The notes below the pieces were generated by a model. It ran no database searches, was not told the origin of the DNA, and was given only the letters and a program-made list of their open reading frames with translations. Positions 1 to 10,160 of a DNA stretch of 64,000 bases are shown here, in pieces. The stretch is from Pyrus communis (Eukaryota > Streptophyta > Magnoliopsida > Rosales > Rosaceae). The DNA lies in contig NC_084816.1 of the NCBI RefSeq assembly GCF_963583255.1, positions 21,707,344-21,771,343 of the forward strand, in the 5' to 3' direction. Within the stretch, counting starts at the first letter, position 1. Each line of letters starts with the position of its first letter. A program made the position numbers and the translations under genes.

Positions 1-1
1 T

Positions 2-640
2 CTAGGGTTGGGTCATAAGACCCTCATCAGGAGCACTATTTAATGTCACTTGGTTCAATGTGCCCATTGGGGAATTGCTGCTCTTATAGTACAAAGGCAA
101 CTTTTTGGGCTCGATCACCAAGCCGTAAGGTCCATCTTTGTTTTCTTTCTCAGATACACGCCAAATAATCTTGCCCTTTGAGTTGTAAAGCATCACATGT
201 TGCCATTCGGAAGCAACTTGAAGCCTACCACACCTTTGTCGGCGGTGTTGGTTTGCCACGCTACTTTGCCATTGGCATGGGCCAAGACGAGGTTTCCGTT
301 AGTACCAAATGTTAGGATGGCATTTTCACCTACCGGTTTCCCCGATTGGATTCCCAAACCCACCGGAAGAATGCCTCCGAACGTCTGAAACCCATACGAA
401 GAGCAAGAGTGAAGGCATTTGGGGTGCTGTTGTAGAAGCAAGTCGGAAACGGGAGGCAAAGGGAGCAAGCCTACGATAGCTTGCATGATATTCTGTAATA
501 AAAGGCCCAAATTTTCCTTCGTTGACAAACTTGAAAGTTTGATTTGCTGGAACTTGAGCGTGAGCAATGAAGGAAATAGAGAGAAGAGAAATAAGGAGAG
601 CAATGACTACGTGGTGAAGGTTGGGGACTGCATGGTTTAT
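2..640 (-). pseudogene. EP1-like bulb-lectin glycoprotein pseudogene
   Basis: Remnant of a secreted EP1-type glycoprotein (D-mannose-binding lectin fold), closely related to the intact gene at 2905-4206. Recognisable pieces occur in order on the minus strand but in different frames: a signal-peptide-like stretch ending in AHAQVPANQTFKFVNEG, then GKPVGENAILTFGTNGNLVL, then LYNSKGKIIW joined directly to VSEKENKDG. Seen defects: no ATG in frame with the signal peptide, at least two frameshifts near 380-440 and one near 195-205, loss of about 28 codons after KGKIIW, loss of a further stretch before GTLNQVTL, and a stop at 2-4. The PAN half is absent from the window. A TATA-like run lies near 650-675. 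Sequencing error could explain one frameshift but not the deletions. Confidence 0.85.
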
Positions 641-686
641 GTTGTAGGTCGTCTATTTATAATTTTATATATTAATCCATGAGGGC

Positions 687-754
687 TAACATAGTCATTG
701 AACGAGTGTTTAATCTCTTCTAACATAGTCATTGAACGAGTGTTTAATCTCTTA
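687..754. repeat. Tandem duplication, 2 x 34 bp
   Basis: A 34-bp unit beginning TAACATAGTCATTGAACGAG is present twice head to tail just upstream of the EP1 pseudogene. Confidence 0.9.
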
Positions 755-2195
755 CATAGATTGGACTGTGCATTTATGCTCAATCCCCGGGCAATGGGGC
801 TGTCCAATCCCCCTCCCCAGCAAAAAATTGCTCCAATCCTCGGGCCATGGAGATTTTTAGGTGTGGAGTTGCTCAAAGTCTTTAGATGCCAACTTTGATC
901 AATGGAAACCGACCCTACATTTTTGTACCAACACACGATTCTGATATATGGATAAACTTTCAAAATACTTTATGAATCACCAACTGTTTGAGGGAATTGT
1001 GATCAATATATATTCAGGTTTTTCAATATCCACCGGAGTATAGTATAAGTTCAAATTTTTCATCTCTAAATCTTTGACAGTTGAATCATTACTCGCACAT
1101 CCAGTCTTTTACCTATTCGGTGCATAGCATACACAAGAAAATAGTAAATTTTCTTGAAAACTATATGCAACTGCTATTTGGTCAAATATGTAGCAACTAC
1201 CCGGGAGCATTTGGTGATAGACAATGTATTCCAGCTACAGGCCAGGCTCCAGCACACTGCATTAATCCATTTCTGCATGTTGTATGGTTTGAAGTTTCAA
1301 CTAAGGAACACAACTACCTACTGATGCACGCATGCATGTGTTCCACCAGATAACAATTCGTTGCTCCCTAACAACTTTGACCGTGTACGTCTAAGCAAAC
1401 AAAAAGTTTGAATACCAACCACTTTCCATAAATATAACAGATCTTATCCACACAAAATCTAGAAACTGAGATAACCGATAGGTTTGGACAGTTAATATAC
1501 TTTAATTTTAGCAATATGCACGAGATTCTGCGTTCAAAGAAATGATGAGATGGTCCTACTCCTACACCACGAAGTTTGTCTATGCGGCTATGAGCCTATG
1601 CCACTAGTTCATTACCACTAATTCTCAAGTCTGTAGTGGTCCAACATCATACAGTTGTCAAGAGAGTTAACTGGATTTGTTGATGAATAAAAGTTGGACC
1701 AACGAATGGTCGATGAAGGTGAACTCTAATGGCGTGCTCCGGTCAACACGTGGAAATGTTAGATAATCTGAAGGGAAAGAAAAGTATCGAAGGGCACCAG
1801 TTTGGTACTAGCCGAAGAGTCATTGATGTTTAAGCTAACTAAGAGTGATTCAGAGGTTACGCGGGTACGTAGTGCTTAGGGTTGTAAACAGTAATTACCT
1901 GTACACGGTATATAGTGACTTTCCTTTTACATGGAATGATTCACTGCTATTGTAGCTTTTTAGTTCAATAACACAATGTCATGTGTAACCTCCTTTCTGC
2001 ACAATATTACATTATTGGATTAGAACACCACAGTGGCAATGAACCCCCCCCCCTTCTATGTACGTTGGGGAAAACCCTCCCATTGGTTATTGGAATAGTC
2101 AATAGATGGTTGCCACGTGTCGAGGCTACCACTTATTTGGGGTTGATCATGTGAATCGGCAAGAGTGGCTTAGGAAGGATATATACTTCATTAAG
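755..2195. other. Intergenic, no gene seen
   Basis: AT-rich DNA with only short unsupported reading frames. No splice-consistent coding run, RNA gene or clear transposon end was recognised. Confidence 0.6.
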
Positions 2196-2299
2196 TTCCT
2201 AAGTCATGGTTCTTTAGTAGGTTCCTAAGGCATGGTGCTTCCACGAGTTCCTAAGACATGGTGCTTCAACAGGTTCCTAAGTCATGGTGCTTCAGTAGG
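2196..2299. repeat. Minisatellite, 4 x 26 bp
   Basis: Four head-to-tail 26-bp units based on TTCCTAAGTCATGGTGCTTC followed by a variable six-base tail. The units differ by a few substitutions each. Confidence 0.9.
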
Positions 2300-2904
2300 T
2301 AGTAAATACTCACTAGCTTCATGGTCGATCATAAAGGTTACAACCACCTTCACTTTTCATATGGGGAAGGTCCGTTTGATATCTAAAAACAGCTCAGACA
2401 AGTGGGGAATTTTGGGGTGGACAAAAAAAAAGTTTGGTAAATCTGGATCTAAATGTTGGCTAGGTTAGCATCCTGTAGTAAGAGGAATAGTTATGAACCC
2501 TGTAGATTATCCCCTTTTAAAGGAGGGGGGGGGGGGGGGTGGTGGTGGTGAAGGGAGGCCCTAATTGGAAGAAAAACCCGCAACTCCTTTACGTTATATA
2601 AATTTAATAGTAGACGAGAATTTAAGAAAAAAATTCTTTATATTTATAGCATTGGATAAACCCTTCTTTTTTTTTTTTTTTTTTTTTTTTTCCAATATCC
2701 CATTGCATGAATAATTGATCCAGATTCTAAGAACAACAATGTCTTCGAATAAGTATGAGTAATCAAATGAAATAAAGCAGCTCAATAAGACCCCATACCT
2801 AGAGCTAACATCATATAACCCAATTGAGACATTGTAGAATAAGCTAAGAAAACAACAAAATACACACTAGATTGTCATTCCACATTCTACATTCTCCCTG
2901 TGGC
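2300..2904. other. Intergenic with homopolymer tracts
   Basis: Contains a poly-G/GGT tract near 2524-2550 and a poly-T tract near 2667-2691. No gene recognised; this is the 3' flank of the EP1-like gene that follows. Confidence 0.6.
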
Positions 2905-4206
2905 CTAGTGGTTAGGTGCTTTGATGTAACCCACATGCGTGGAATTGGCAACTTTGGTTAAAGTTTTCAAATCATAAGCAATCCAACACTTTGATGTGTC
3001 TTGGTTGTAAAAGTAGCCCAAACACTTGCAATCCAATGTACACTTCTTAGCACAATCACTCTCTTTGATTGAATCTCCCCTTGCGTACTTGCTCAAGAAA
3101 TGATCAACCCCTTCAACTTTGTAGTAGTGGAAGCTCTTTGGATCACAAGAAGTTAGCTTCTCAGGCTCACAACTCTCACTCCAACCCAACAGTCCCTTAG
3201 ACGATGGGCAAGCAACACATTGGCTGTCCTCACAAATGCCCAACTTCCCGCATCGCTCCGGCAGTTGGCACCCGTTTTCCCATCTCGAATCTTTATCGAA
3301 AAGCGTGAAGGTCACCTCCCATGCACCGTAACGAACTACCTCATAGTAAGTGTGAAGCCTCAAATTTCCATCCATTTCCAGCCTCAGGAATGTTGATGTG
3401 CTGTTGTAGTTGGGTCTAGCAAGAATGACATTTCCTCTGGAGGTTGAGTTTCCCGCTACATAGTCCAAGCTCAAGTCGTAAGCAAAACCCTCATGAGCAT
3501 CCGGCGAACATTTCAATGTCACGTGGTTCAATGAGCCCTTTTGGACGCTAATCCATTTGGAAGATGTGAAGTAAAGTGATGGTCGTGGGGAGTTCTTGCT
3601 CTTGTAGTACATAGCCAAACCTTTCGCCTCCATCACCAAGCTATAAGACCCGTCTTCGTTTTCTGCCTCCGATGCTCGACTCACAAGCTTGCTTACTCCC
3701 CCGGCACGCAGAGATTGACCCACCAACAAAGTGTTTGATGGGTAGTAAAAACTTTGCCAAACAAAGTTACCCTTTGAGTCATAAAGTACCATATTGCCAG
3801 TTGAAAGCAAGTCGAAGCCTACGACACCTTTGTTGGCGGTGTTGCTTTGCCAAGCCACTCGGCCATCGGCATTGGCCAAGACAAGATTCCCATCAGTCCC
3901 AAATGTGAAGGTGGCATTTTCGCCGACAGGTTTCCCACGGTTGGCTTCCCAAACCCAATAAAACTGCGACTCCGACCGCCTCAAACCCATGCGTAGAGCA
4001 AGAGTGAAGGCATTTGGGGTGGTGTTGTAGAAAGCAAGTTGGAAGGGAGAGGCAAAAGGAGCAAGCATACGATAGCTTGCATCATATTCTGTAATGAAAG
4101 GCCCAAATTCCCCTTCATTGACGTACTTGAAAGTTTGATTTGCTGGAACTTTGGCTTGAGCAATGAAAGCAAAGAGTGAGAAAATGAACATGGAGGGTAG
4201 TGACAT
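2905..4206 (-). CDS. EP1-like secreted glycoprotein (bulb lectin + PAN)
   Basis: Single-exon gene, 433 aa. The start at 4206 gives a good signal peptide (MSLPSMFIFSLFAFIAQA, then KVPANQTFKYVNEG); an ATG 34 codons upstream would bury it. Order: signal peptide (about 1-18), a bulb-type lectin region (about 60-190, with WEANRGKPVGENATFTFG, GNLVLANADG and VAWQSNTANKG), a linker, and a C-terminal Cys-rich PAN/apple-like region (about 320-425, with CGKLGICEDSQCVACPSSKG and CTLDCKCLGYFY). Several N-x-S/T sites are present. Known of the family: EP1 proteins are secreted epidermal/cell-wall glycoproteins, and lectin activity is often unproven. The DxD-type mannose-binding residues were not checked rigorously. 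It is divergent to the plus-strand paralogue at 5085. A TATA-like run lies at about 4262-4275. Confidence 0.93.
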   Translation of the reverse strand: MSLPSMFIFSLFAFIAQAKVPANQTFKYVNEGEFGPFITEYDASYRMLAPFASPFQLAFYNTTPNAFTLALRMGLRRSESQFYWVWEANRGKPVGENATFTFGTDGNLVLANADGRVAWQSNTANKGVVGFDLLSTGNMVLYDSKGNFVWQSFYYPSNTLLVGQSLRAGGVSKLVSRASEAENEDGSYSLVMEAKGLAMYYKSKNSPRPSLYFTSSKWISVQKGSLNHVTLKCSPDAHEGFAYDLSLDYVAGNSTSRGNVILARPNYNSTSTFLRLEMDGNLRLHTYYEVVRYGAWEVTFTLFDKDSRWENGCQLPERCGKLGICEDSQCVACPSSKGLLGWSESCEPEKLTSCDPKSFHYYKVEGVDHFLSKYARGDSIKESDCAKKCTLDCKCLGYFYNQDTSKCWIAYDLKTLTKVANSTHVGYIKAPNH

Positions 4207-4299
4207 GGTTAGTTGAGGGGAAGACAATTTTCGGTGGTTTATGCTGTAAAGCTCTGGGAGCAAATATTTATATATATTGACAAATTTATAATTTGATTT

Positions 4300-4456
4300 T
4301 TTTAACAAACAATATTATCTACACTAAAAGGGAGAGAGTAGGCTTAGCCTTCTAATGAGTTAACAATAACGTGGTTCAAATTCATCTTTGGCGATAATCG
4401 AACTTAAGACCTCTTACCTATAAGTGAAGAAGAATACCACTAGATCGTAGTACTAA
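4300..4456 (-). mobile_element. tRNA-derived SINE relic
   Basis: Read on the minus strand it has a tRNA-like head (GATCTAGTGGTATTC, A-box like), a B-box-like AAGTTCGATTAT, then a body ending in a short A-run after AATATTGTTTGTT. The layout and sequence style match the abundant tRNA-derived SINEs of Rosaceae. No clear target-site duplication was found, so the ends are approximate. Confidence 0.6.
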
Positions 4457-4531
4457 ACTATCTGCAATGCAAGTGATAAGCTTGTCTGGACGCCAAGCTT
4501 GACTTGTGGTTGCCCTCGCAATGCAAGTAGA

Positions 4532-4789
4532 TATGTCTTACATTAGCGCATGTGGATTGAGTCAGCAAACAGGATATAATTTTGTTCTGCATCTTAAAGT
4601 TGTCTCCCCAGCCGACCTTCATTGACTTGTCATCTAGTACCTTCTCTCCCTGAAGGTATGTATGTCTTACATTAGCGCATGTGGATTGAGTCAGCAAACA
4701 GGATATAATTTTGTTCTGCATCTTAAAGTTGTCTCCCCAGCCGACCTTCATTGACTTGTCATCTAGTACCTTCTCTCCCTGAAGGTATA
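4532..4789. repeat. Tandem duplication, 2 x 129 bp
   Basis: Two almost identical 129-bp units lie head to tail, starting TATGTCTTACATTAGCGCAT at 4532 and again at 4661. They sit between two divergent EP1-like genes. The near identity implies a recent origin. Confidence 0.93.
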
Positions 4790-5044
4790 TACCTTACACA
4801 TTTAGAGCATCCAAGTGGCATCAATTACAAGTTATTTTCGCACTCATTTTTCTTATCCTATATTCTCTTTTTTCTAGTCTTGAATAAATTATACGAGAAT
4901 CAAGAGACGTAAACAAGAAGCAGAATGCAGTAGGAAATAGGAGTGTGAAAATCACCATCTATTTTAAATGATGTGACAACGTTTTATTTAACAAGTACAT
5001 TTGGTGATCCTGACCTTGTTGATATACTCTCACTAGAATTACCT

Positions 5045-5051
5045 TATATAA
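5045..5051 (+). promoter_or_regulatory. TATA box of the plus-strand EP1-like gene
   Basis: TATATAA lies 34-40 bp upstream of the ATG at 5085. If used, it implies a very short 5' leader. Confidence 0.55.
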
Positions 5052-5084
5052 TCCTCCACAAGAACGAGTAGCAAATATCACTAA

Positions 5085-6455
5085 ATGGCAACTAAGACTT
5101 CACATTCAGCTGTTTTCCTTTTCTCCTTCATTGCCATCCTCTTTGCCATTCCCATTGAAGCCCAAGTCCCTACAAACCAAACCTTCAAATTCATCAACCA
5201 AGGCGAATTGGGAGGCGGAATCGTAGAATACCATGCTACCTACCGCGTGATCCAAACAAATTCCCACACCTTCTATACACATCCTTTCGGGTTATGCTTC
5301 TACAACACCACCCCACATTCTTACATATTCGCTATCAGAGCCGGTGTTCCCAAGGATGAAGTGCGGTGGGTCTGGGATGCAAACCGGAACCACCCGGTTC
5401 GCGAGAAAGCCACCCTCTCTTTTGGTAGAGAGGGAAACTTAGTCCTCGGAGAAGCAGATGGGACTGTTGTTTGGCAAACCAACACAGCCAACAAAGGTGT
5501 CACGGGCATCAAGTTACTTGGAAACGGTAACTTGGTTCTCCATGACAAGAATGGAAGATTCATATGGCAAAGCTTTGATTACCCTACTGATACTCTTCTA
5601 CTGGGGCAATCCGTCACAACTAATGGCCGTAACAAGCTTGTTAGTCGCAAATCTGATATCGATGGCTCTGATGGGCCATACAGTATTGTTCTGGACCACA
5701 CTGGGTTCACTATGTACTTGAACAATAATGGCCAGCGTCTTATCTACGGCGGGTGGACAGGAACCGACTACGGAAGCACTGTAACCTTTGATTTTGACAT
5801 TATGAATGGTTTCGATGATGGCATTGCTTATGAGCTTGTGCTCACTGTAAACCAGGACATTAATGCTCCACCGCCATCACCACAAAGCCGTAGGCACCTC
5901 CTACAAGTTCGTCCCATTGGCAACGGACAACAAATCAACCTTAACAAGCTCAACTACAATGCTACATACACATTTCTAAGACTCGGGTCTGATGGCAATC
6001 TCAAGGCCTATACTTACTATGACAAAGTGAGAAACATGAAATGGGAAGAGAGCTTTGCATTCTTTTCGAGCTATTTCATTAGAGAATGTGCATTGCCATC
6101 TAAATGTGGTTCGTATGGGTACTGTAGTAGGGGCATGTGTGTGGGGTGCCCCAGCCCGAAGGGGCTTCTGGGTTGGAGCAAGGGCTGTGCAGCACCAAAG
6201 TTGGGACAGTGTAAGAGTGGGGCAAAAGCGAGCTACTACAAGGTTGCGGATGTTGAGCACTTTCTGAGCCCTTATTTGGATGGGGGAGATGGTCCAATGA
6301 AGGTCGGAGAGTGCAAGGCCAAGTGTGATAAGGACTGTACGTGCTTAGGGTTTTTTTACAGGGAAGATACCTCTAAGTGTTTGTTGGCACCTATGCTTGG
6401 GACTCTTATAAAGGACGTGAATACTTCGGTCGGTTACATCAAATATTCAAAGTAG
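5085..6455 (+). CDS. EP1-like secreted glycoprotein (bulb lectin + PAN)
   Basis: Single-exon gene, 456 aa, with signal peptide MATKTSHSAVFLFSFIAILFA..EA followed by QVPTNQTFKFINQGE. The bulb-lectin region (about 65-200) has WDANRNHPVREKATLSFG, GNLVLGEADGTVVWQTNTAN and FIWQSFDYPTDTLLLGQS. The C-terminal PAN-like region has CGSYGYCSRGMCVGCPSPKG and CDKDCTCLGFFYREDTSKC. It differs from the 2905-4206 paralogue by an insert rich in proline and basic residues (PPPSPQSRRHLLQVRP) before the last third, a possible processing site. A secreted cell-wall glycoprotein is the family expectation; the exact ligand cannot be read from the sequence. It lies head to head with the minus-strand paralogue, with a SINE and a 129-bp duplication between them. 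Confidence 0.95.
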   Translation: MATKTSHSAVFLFSFIAILFAIPIEAQVPTNQTFKFINQGELGGGIVEYHATYRVIQTNSHTFYTHPFGLCFYNTTPHSYIFAIRAGVPKDEVRWVWDANRNHPVREKATLSFGREGNLVLGEADGTVVWQTNTANKGVTGIKLLGNGNLVLHDKNGRFIWQSFDYPTDTLLLGQSVTTNGRNKLVSRKSDIDGSDGPYSIVLDHTGFTMYLNNNGQRLIYGGWTGTDYGSTVTFDFDIMNGFDDGIAYELVLTVNQDINAPPPSPQSRRHLLQVRPIGNGQQINLNKLNYNATYTFLRLGSDGNLKAYTYYDKVRNMKWEESFAFFSSYFIRECALPSKCGSYGYCSRGMCVGCPSPKGLLGWSKGCAAPKLGQCKSGAKASYYKVADVEHFLSPYLDGGDGPMKVGECKAKCDKDCTCLGFFYREDTSKCLLAPMLGTLIKDVNTSVGYIKYSK

Positions 6456-6941
6456 ATATTCGATAATTTTAGTGTGTGGTTCCTTCTGTTATTGTACTTA
6501 ATATGTTGCTTTATGTAATGGCTGGCAGAATGATCCTTTCATAAATGGCGCATAAACTACATCAGCCTTAATTTGGCAGATTAGTTGCAATGAATAACTA
6601 ATTACCCGACTACGAGCATCAAATATGCAGTTCTATCATAAGAATGTAATGCTATAAAACAATGCAAAGAATGTACTGCAATTTTCTTTATTAAAACCAT
6701 CATTGTTTTCTGACATAAGATCAATTTAATGGTATACATGATACAGAAGCAGGCGAGAAAATGTACCAATTGTATGCGTTGAAACTGCTATAAGCAATAA
6801 GATATCAAAGCTGCACCCACAAGCAAGGAGTTAGTGATGGGTAATCTCGTATGCACCATGATAGACAGCAGATTTCAATGTTCTCTCTTTTTCATCCAGG
6901 ATCAGTCATGAAAGAGGGGAATTTGCAAACTTTATGACAAG
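6456..6941. other. Convergent 3' flanks
   Basis: Lies between the stop codons of the plus-strand EP1-like gene and the minus-strand ABITRAM-like gene. It probably contains both 3'UTRs. No other element recognised. Confidence 0.5.
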
Positions 6942-8808
6942 TCATGAAACTTCCCTCAGCTTTTTGTAATCTTCAAGGCTTAACAGTGAATCCTTGACTT
7001 TGAGCCAATCTGCTGGCTTTGGCATGATAATGGCAATATATCCTTCTCTATCTGCCTGGAATGGGACAAATAAGTATGAAGAATGAGCCACCAGCCTACA
7101 AACCGCAGCATTAGTATAAAGAACTAAAACTACTATCAAAAAGTGTAAAAAAGAAGACGCTAAGCGAAAAAGAAAACACAAATCAATACATGTGATGGCC
7201 TGATGCCCTGAGAGGGTATCTTTGGATGTAAAACTGTAGCATGGATAAGAGAAGAAGCTTGTAGTGTATTTTCAGTCCCACAAGTCCAAGTTACTTAGGA
7301 ATTCTAAGCCTACACCATCACAACCGTCAATGCCAATCTTAATTAATCATAAGGTTCAGAAACCATCCCAAAACATTCAATCAATAAAAGTAGCATGCAT
7401 TGACTCAGATCAAACAAAAGCTACCCAAGGTATGTTCAAACACAAAATATCTTCATGGTATTTCAGTACCAAAGGAATGCTAACCCCCCACCTCTCTCTC
7501 TCGCAGCGTTATTTGCCTGAAATGTATATCATTGTTCTTGTGTTAGCATTTCTCATCCTTTTATCAAGCGCAGTATCTAGTCTGTAGGCACTAAACGATG
7601 TTTTTACATATATAAACATATGGAAGTATAGCGTCACAGTTACAGGCGTTAAGTACAAAAAAAGGAAATATGCTTAATCCTACCTACGTTGATTCCATTT
7701 AACAATAATGACTCCAACGATACAGATCTATACAGTAAAATCTGACAACTGCTAATAAAAGGATATTAACTGATTCTTACTGCTGAATTAAGCAAATCTG
7801 GCTGCTTGATTAACCTATCATTCACTTCCAATAGTGAGCCTTTTACACAACACCTGTCAAAAGAAACTACAACTTCAAACCTCATATATGGAAAGGAGCT
7901 AAATGCAAAATAATGAAAACCGAAAGACGAAGAAAGCAGAGACAAAATAGGTTTCTACCTCACAATATAAGTAGCATCATTGGTGCAAACTTTACACAAA
8001 GCTGAGTTGGACTCCAAGTGTTGTGCATTCTGCGTAAGAACAATTTTCATATATTACAAAACCACAACATAAGAACTGACACCATGCCGCATCAAGTTTA
8101 AGACTCCACAACCTAAAATATTATATACTAAAAGAGAAAAAAGCATAGCAATTACAGATGATGCAAATGAACTAGAATGATAAAGAAATCATTCAGAAAA
8201 TTAAAAGAATAAACAAATAAATTCTACAAGCTACTAGCTCAGAGAGAGAGAGAGAGAGAGAATTTAATTTCCCTCTTTGGAATTAGAGAAAGGAAAGATA
8301 CCTTCTTGCGTTTTCCAGTAACCTTTATCCCACTACGATCAGATTTCCCAACATTGAAATCAACGGCCGTGATACCCCCTTCTTCCTTAAGAGCCACATG
8401 TGTTGGAGCCAAGCCAATCACACACAATCTTGCACATAAAAGTACGATTTAAAGAACAATCAAACTTCACTGTTGATATGAAACAAAACGAAAAAGGTTG
8501 GCCTTTGTACCCATTGGCATGGCGATAAATGTACTGGTCATGTCCTGGCTTCATAAAATCTGGAGACAAAACAGATGTTTTAGCATTAGACAAACAGTTG
8601 TGCTATTTTCTTATTAGAAAATCAAATGAACACATTAGGAAGAACCTGGAGCAAAATAAGAGACAAAGTTGGATTCAACAGAAGAGGGAGGGATGAGAGG
8701 CAGATCTTCTGCATTGGGTACAAGAAGCCTACGCAGCTCGGGGTCTTCTATTTCATGTTCCTTTTGTTCTTGTGCATTGTTTGTTTCATCACCAATGTAT
8801 TCGTTCAT
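6942..8808 (-). CDS. ABITRAM: ABITRAM / FAM206 (Simiate) family protein
   Basis: Spliced gene, coding exons on the minus strand: 8808-8646, 8559-8511, 8428-8302, 8029-7959, 7853-7781, 7055-6942. All junctions are GT..AG and the sum is 597 nt, giving 198 aa plus stop. The start at 8808 is fixed by an in-frame TAG nine bases upstream. Conserved stretches: FAPDFMKPGHDQYIYRHANG, LCVIGLAPTHVAL, ALCKVCTNDATYIVRCCVKG, LLEVNDRLIKQPDLL and EGYIAIIMPKPADW. These align with animal ABITRAM motifs of the type C-V-R/K-G-x-L-x-EVN-x-x-L and EGYIAV-x-x-PK. In animals the protein is an actin-binding modulator of transcription; its plant role is not established, so only family membership is claimed. A 5'UTR intron (8815-9860) carries a SINE and a MITE. 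Confidence 0.88.
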
Positions 8809-8993
8809 TGCAATCTAGCATGGCGAAGAAAAAATGAGACTTCGAATTTTGTACAATTGAAATAGAAGATAAAGATATTCTGGCATCTGCCTAACTATCC
8901 TAATGTTGAAGCAATGTTTCGATTATGGACTTGGGAACATGAACATCATCGCCAAGCCAGGTGTTTCCACTTACTACTTAAGTTTGCTTTACT

Positions 8994-8998
8994 ACTAT

Positions 8999-9034
<36 letters not shown>

Positions 9035-9231
9035 AAACTAGTGTATCCGAGTCTTTAACCTGACTAATCACTAGACCACCCCCCCTCACCCCACAACATT
9101 TGGTGAGCGAGAAACTCTAACATTTGCTAGGTGGGTACCGTGGGAGAGAGTCGAACCCCAGACCACTTGGAAGCAAACCAAGTACCTGACCGCTAGACCA
9201 ACAACTCTTAGGTCTTTATCACTATCAGATT
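8994..9231 (-). mobile_element. tRNA-derived SINE with 11-bp TSD
   Basis: The element occupies 9005-9220 and is flanked by a perfect direct repeat ACTATCAGATT (8994-9004 and 9221-9231). On the minus strand it begins with an A-box-like TGGTCTAGCGGTCAGG, then a B-box GGGTTCGACTC, a second GGTGGTCTAGTGATTAG segment, and ends in a long poly-A (the poly-T at 9002-9033). This is the classic structure of LINE-mobilised tRNA SINEs. It lies inside the 5'UTR intron of the ABITRAM-like gene in the same orientation. Confidence 0.9.
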
Positions 9232-9273
9232 ACGATTAACAATAACAGAATTATTCATCTTATGTTCTAAAAG

Positions 9274-9541
9274 GTACCGTTTGGTACGTGGGACAGGACG
9301 GAACAGAGTGGGACAAGGCGTTCCGTCCCACGTTTGATGCGCCTAAAACGGGTGGAACAAGCTGTTCCACGGTACGAGTTTTGGGTGAATTTTCGTTCCA
9401 CCTCACTCCCCGGAACGACTCGTGGAACACAAAATTATAACCTCTCCGTCTCCTTCTTCTTCCTCCTTGTTTCCATCCGAGGGCATCTTTGCTCCCGCTC
9501 CGTTCCGTCCCGTCCCGTCTGCATACCAAACGATACCAAAA
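9274..9541. mobile_element. TIR MITE in the 5'UTR intron
   Basis: The left end GGTACCGTTTGGTACGTGGG and the reverse complement of the right end (GGTATCGTTTGGTATGCAGA) form imperfect terminal inverted repeats, continuing into matching GACGGAACRGAG blocks. No coding capacity. TSD not resolved. Confidence 0.7.
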
Positions 9542-10160
9542 GGAGAGATACCTCTAGTATCATTATCTAGTACTAGGGTAGATTTAATTTTCCTTTTTAC
9601 TCATGATTTCTTCTTCAAAAGCACTGATACTTTAAAAATGCCAATGCAAATAGATAAATTAAAAAAATAACTAATTAAGAAAAACTGTATTAGCTGCTGA
9701 ATTGAGGCGAAAGTTAGCAAGCATTACAGAAAAGTTTGGAACTTTCACCAAACAATATCCCAGAAAATAAAAAACAGTAGGAAAAGAGACTATATATGAA
9801 TCTATATATACAAAGAAGACAATTAAATCCAGAATTTACAGATAGGGGGCAGAAGATTACCAGAAAATTGAAGTACTTTCCCGAGAAACGAAGAGAAAGT
9901 GTTCGATAAGTTGAAGAATTGTATGGCAACGAAGAGTCTGGAGACTTGGAGCTGGGGAAGGAAGGAAGTAGGGCGGGGAAATTTTGCCCGGACTTTACTC
10001 CGTGAGGCGCAGCGACGTCGTTTGAAGGGGTTAAAAACCTAACGACCACTTTTTTGGGGGTTTATGTTTGGTTGCTTTGGTTTGGGCTTCTTGATAAAGT
10101 CTTTAGGTTTTTTTCTTGTCGGGCTTGGGCTTCTTGAGCAAATCATTAAACTTACAAATT

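Larger units (their letters stand above)
8815..9860 (-). other. Probable 5'UTR intron of the ABITRAM-like gene
   Basis: On the minus strand, donor TTTTCTG/GTAATC at 9861/9860 and acceptor GCCATGCTAG/ATTGCAATG at 8815/8814 bracket the interval. The leader exon would run from about 10030 to 9861, in a pyrimidine-rich CpG-bearing stretch typical of a 5' end. Inference from splice consensus only. Confidence 0.5.

Noticed and set aside
9002..9033. Poly-T as a transcription terminator
   Set aside because: It is the poly-A tail of the SINE read on the other strand.
9120..9210. tRNA gene
   Set aside because: A and B boxes are present, but there is no cloverleaf with acceptor stem, and the poly-A and TSD show a SINE.
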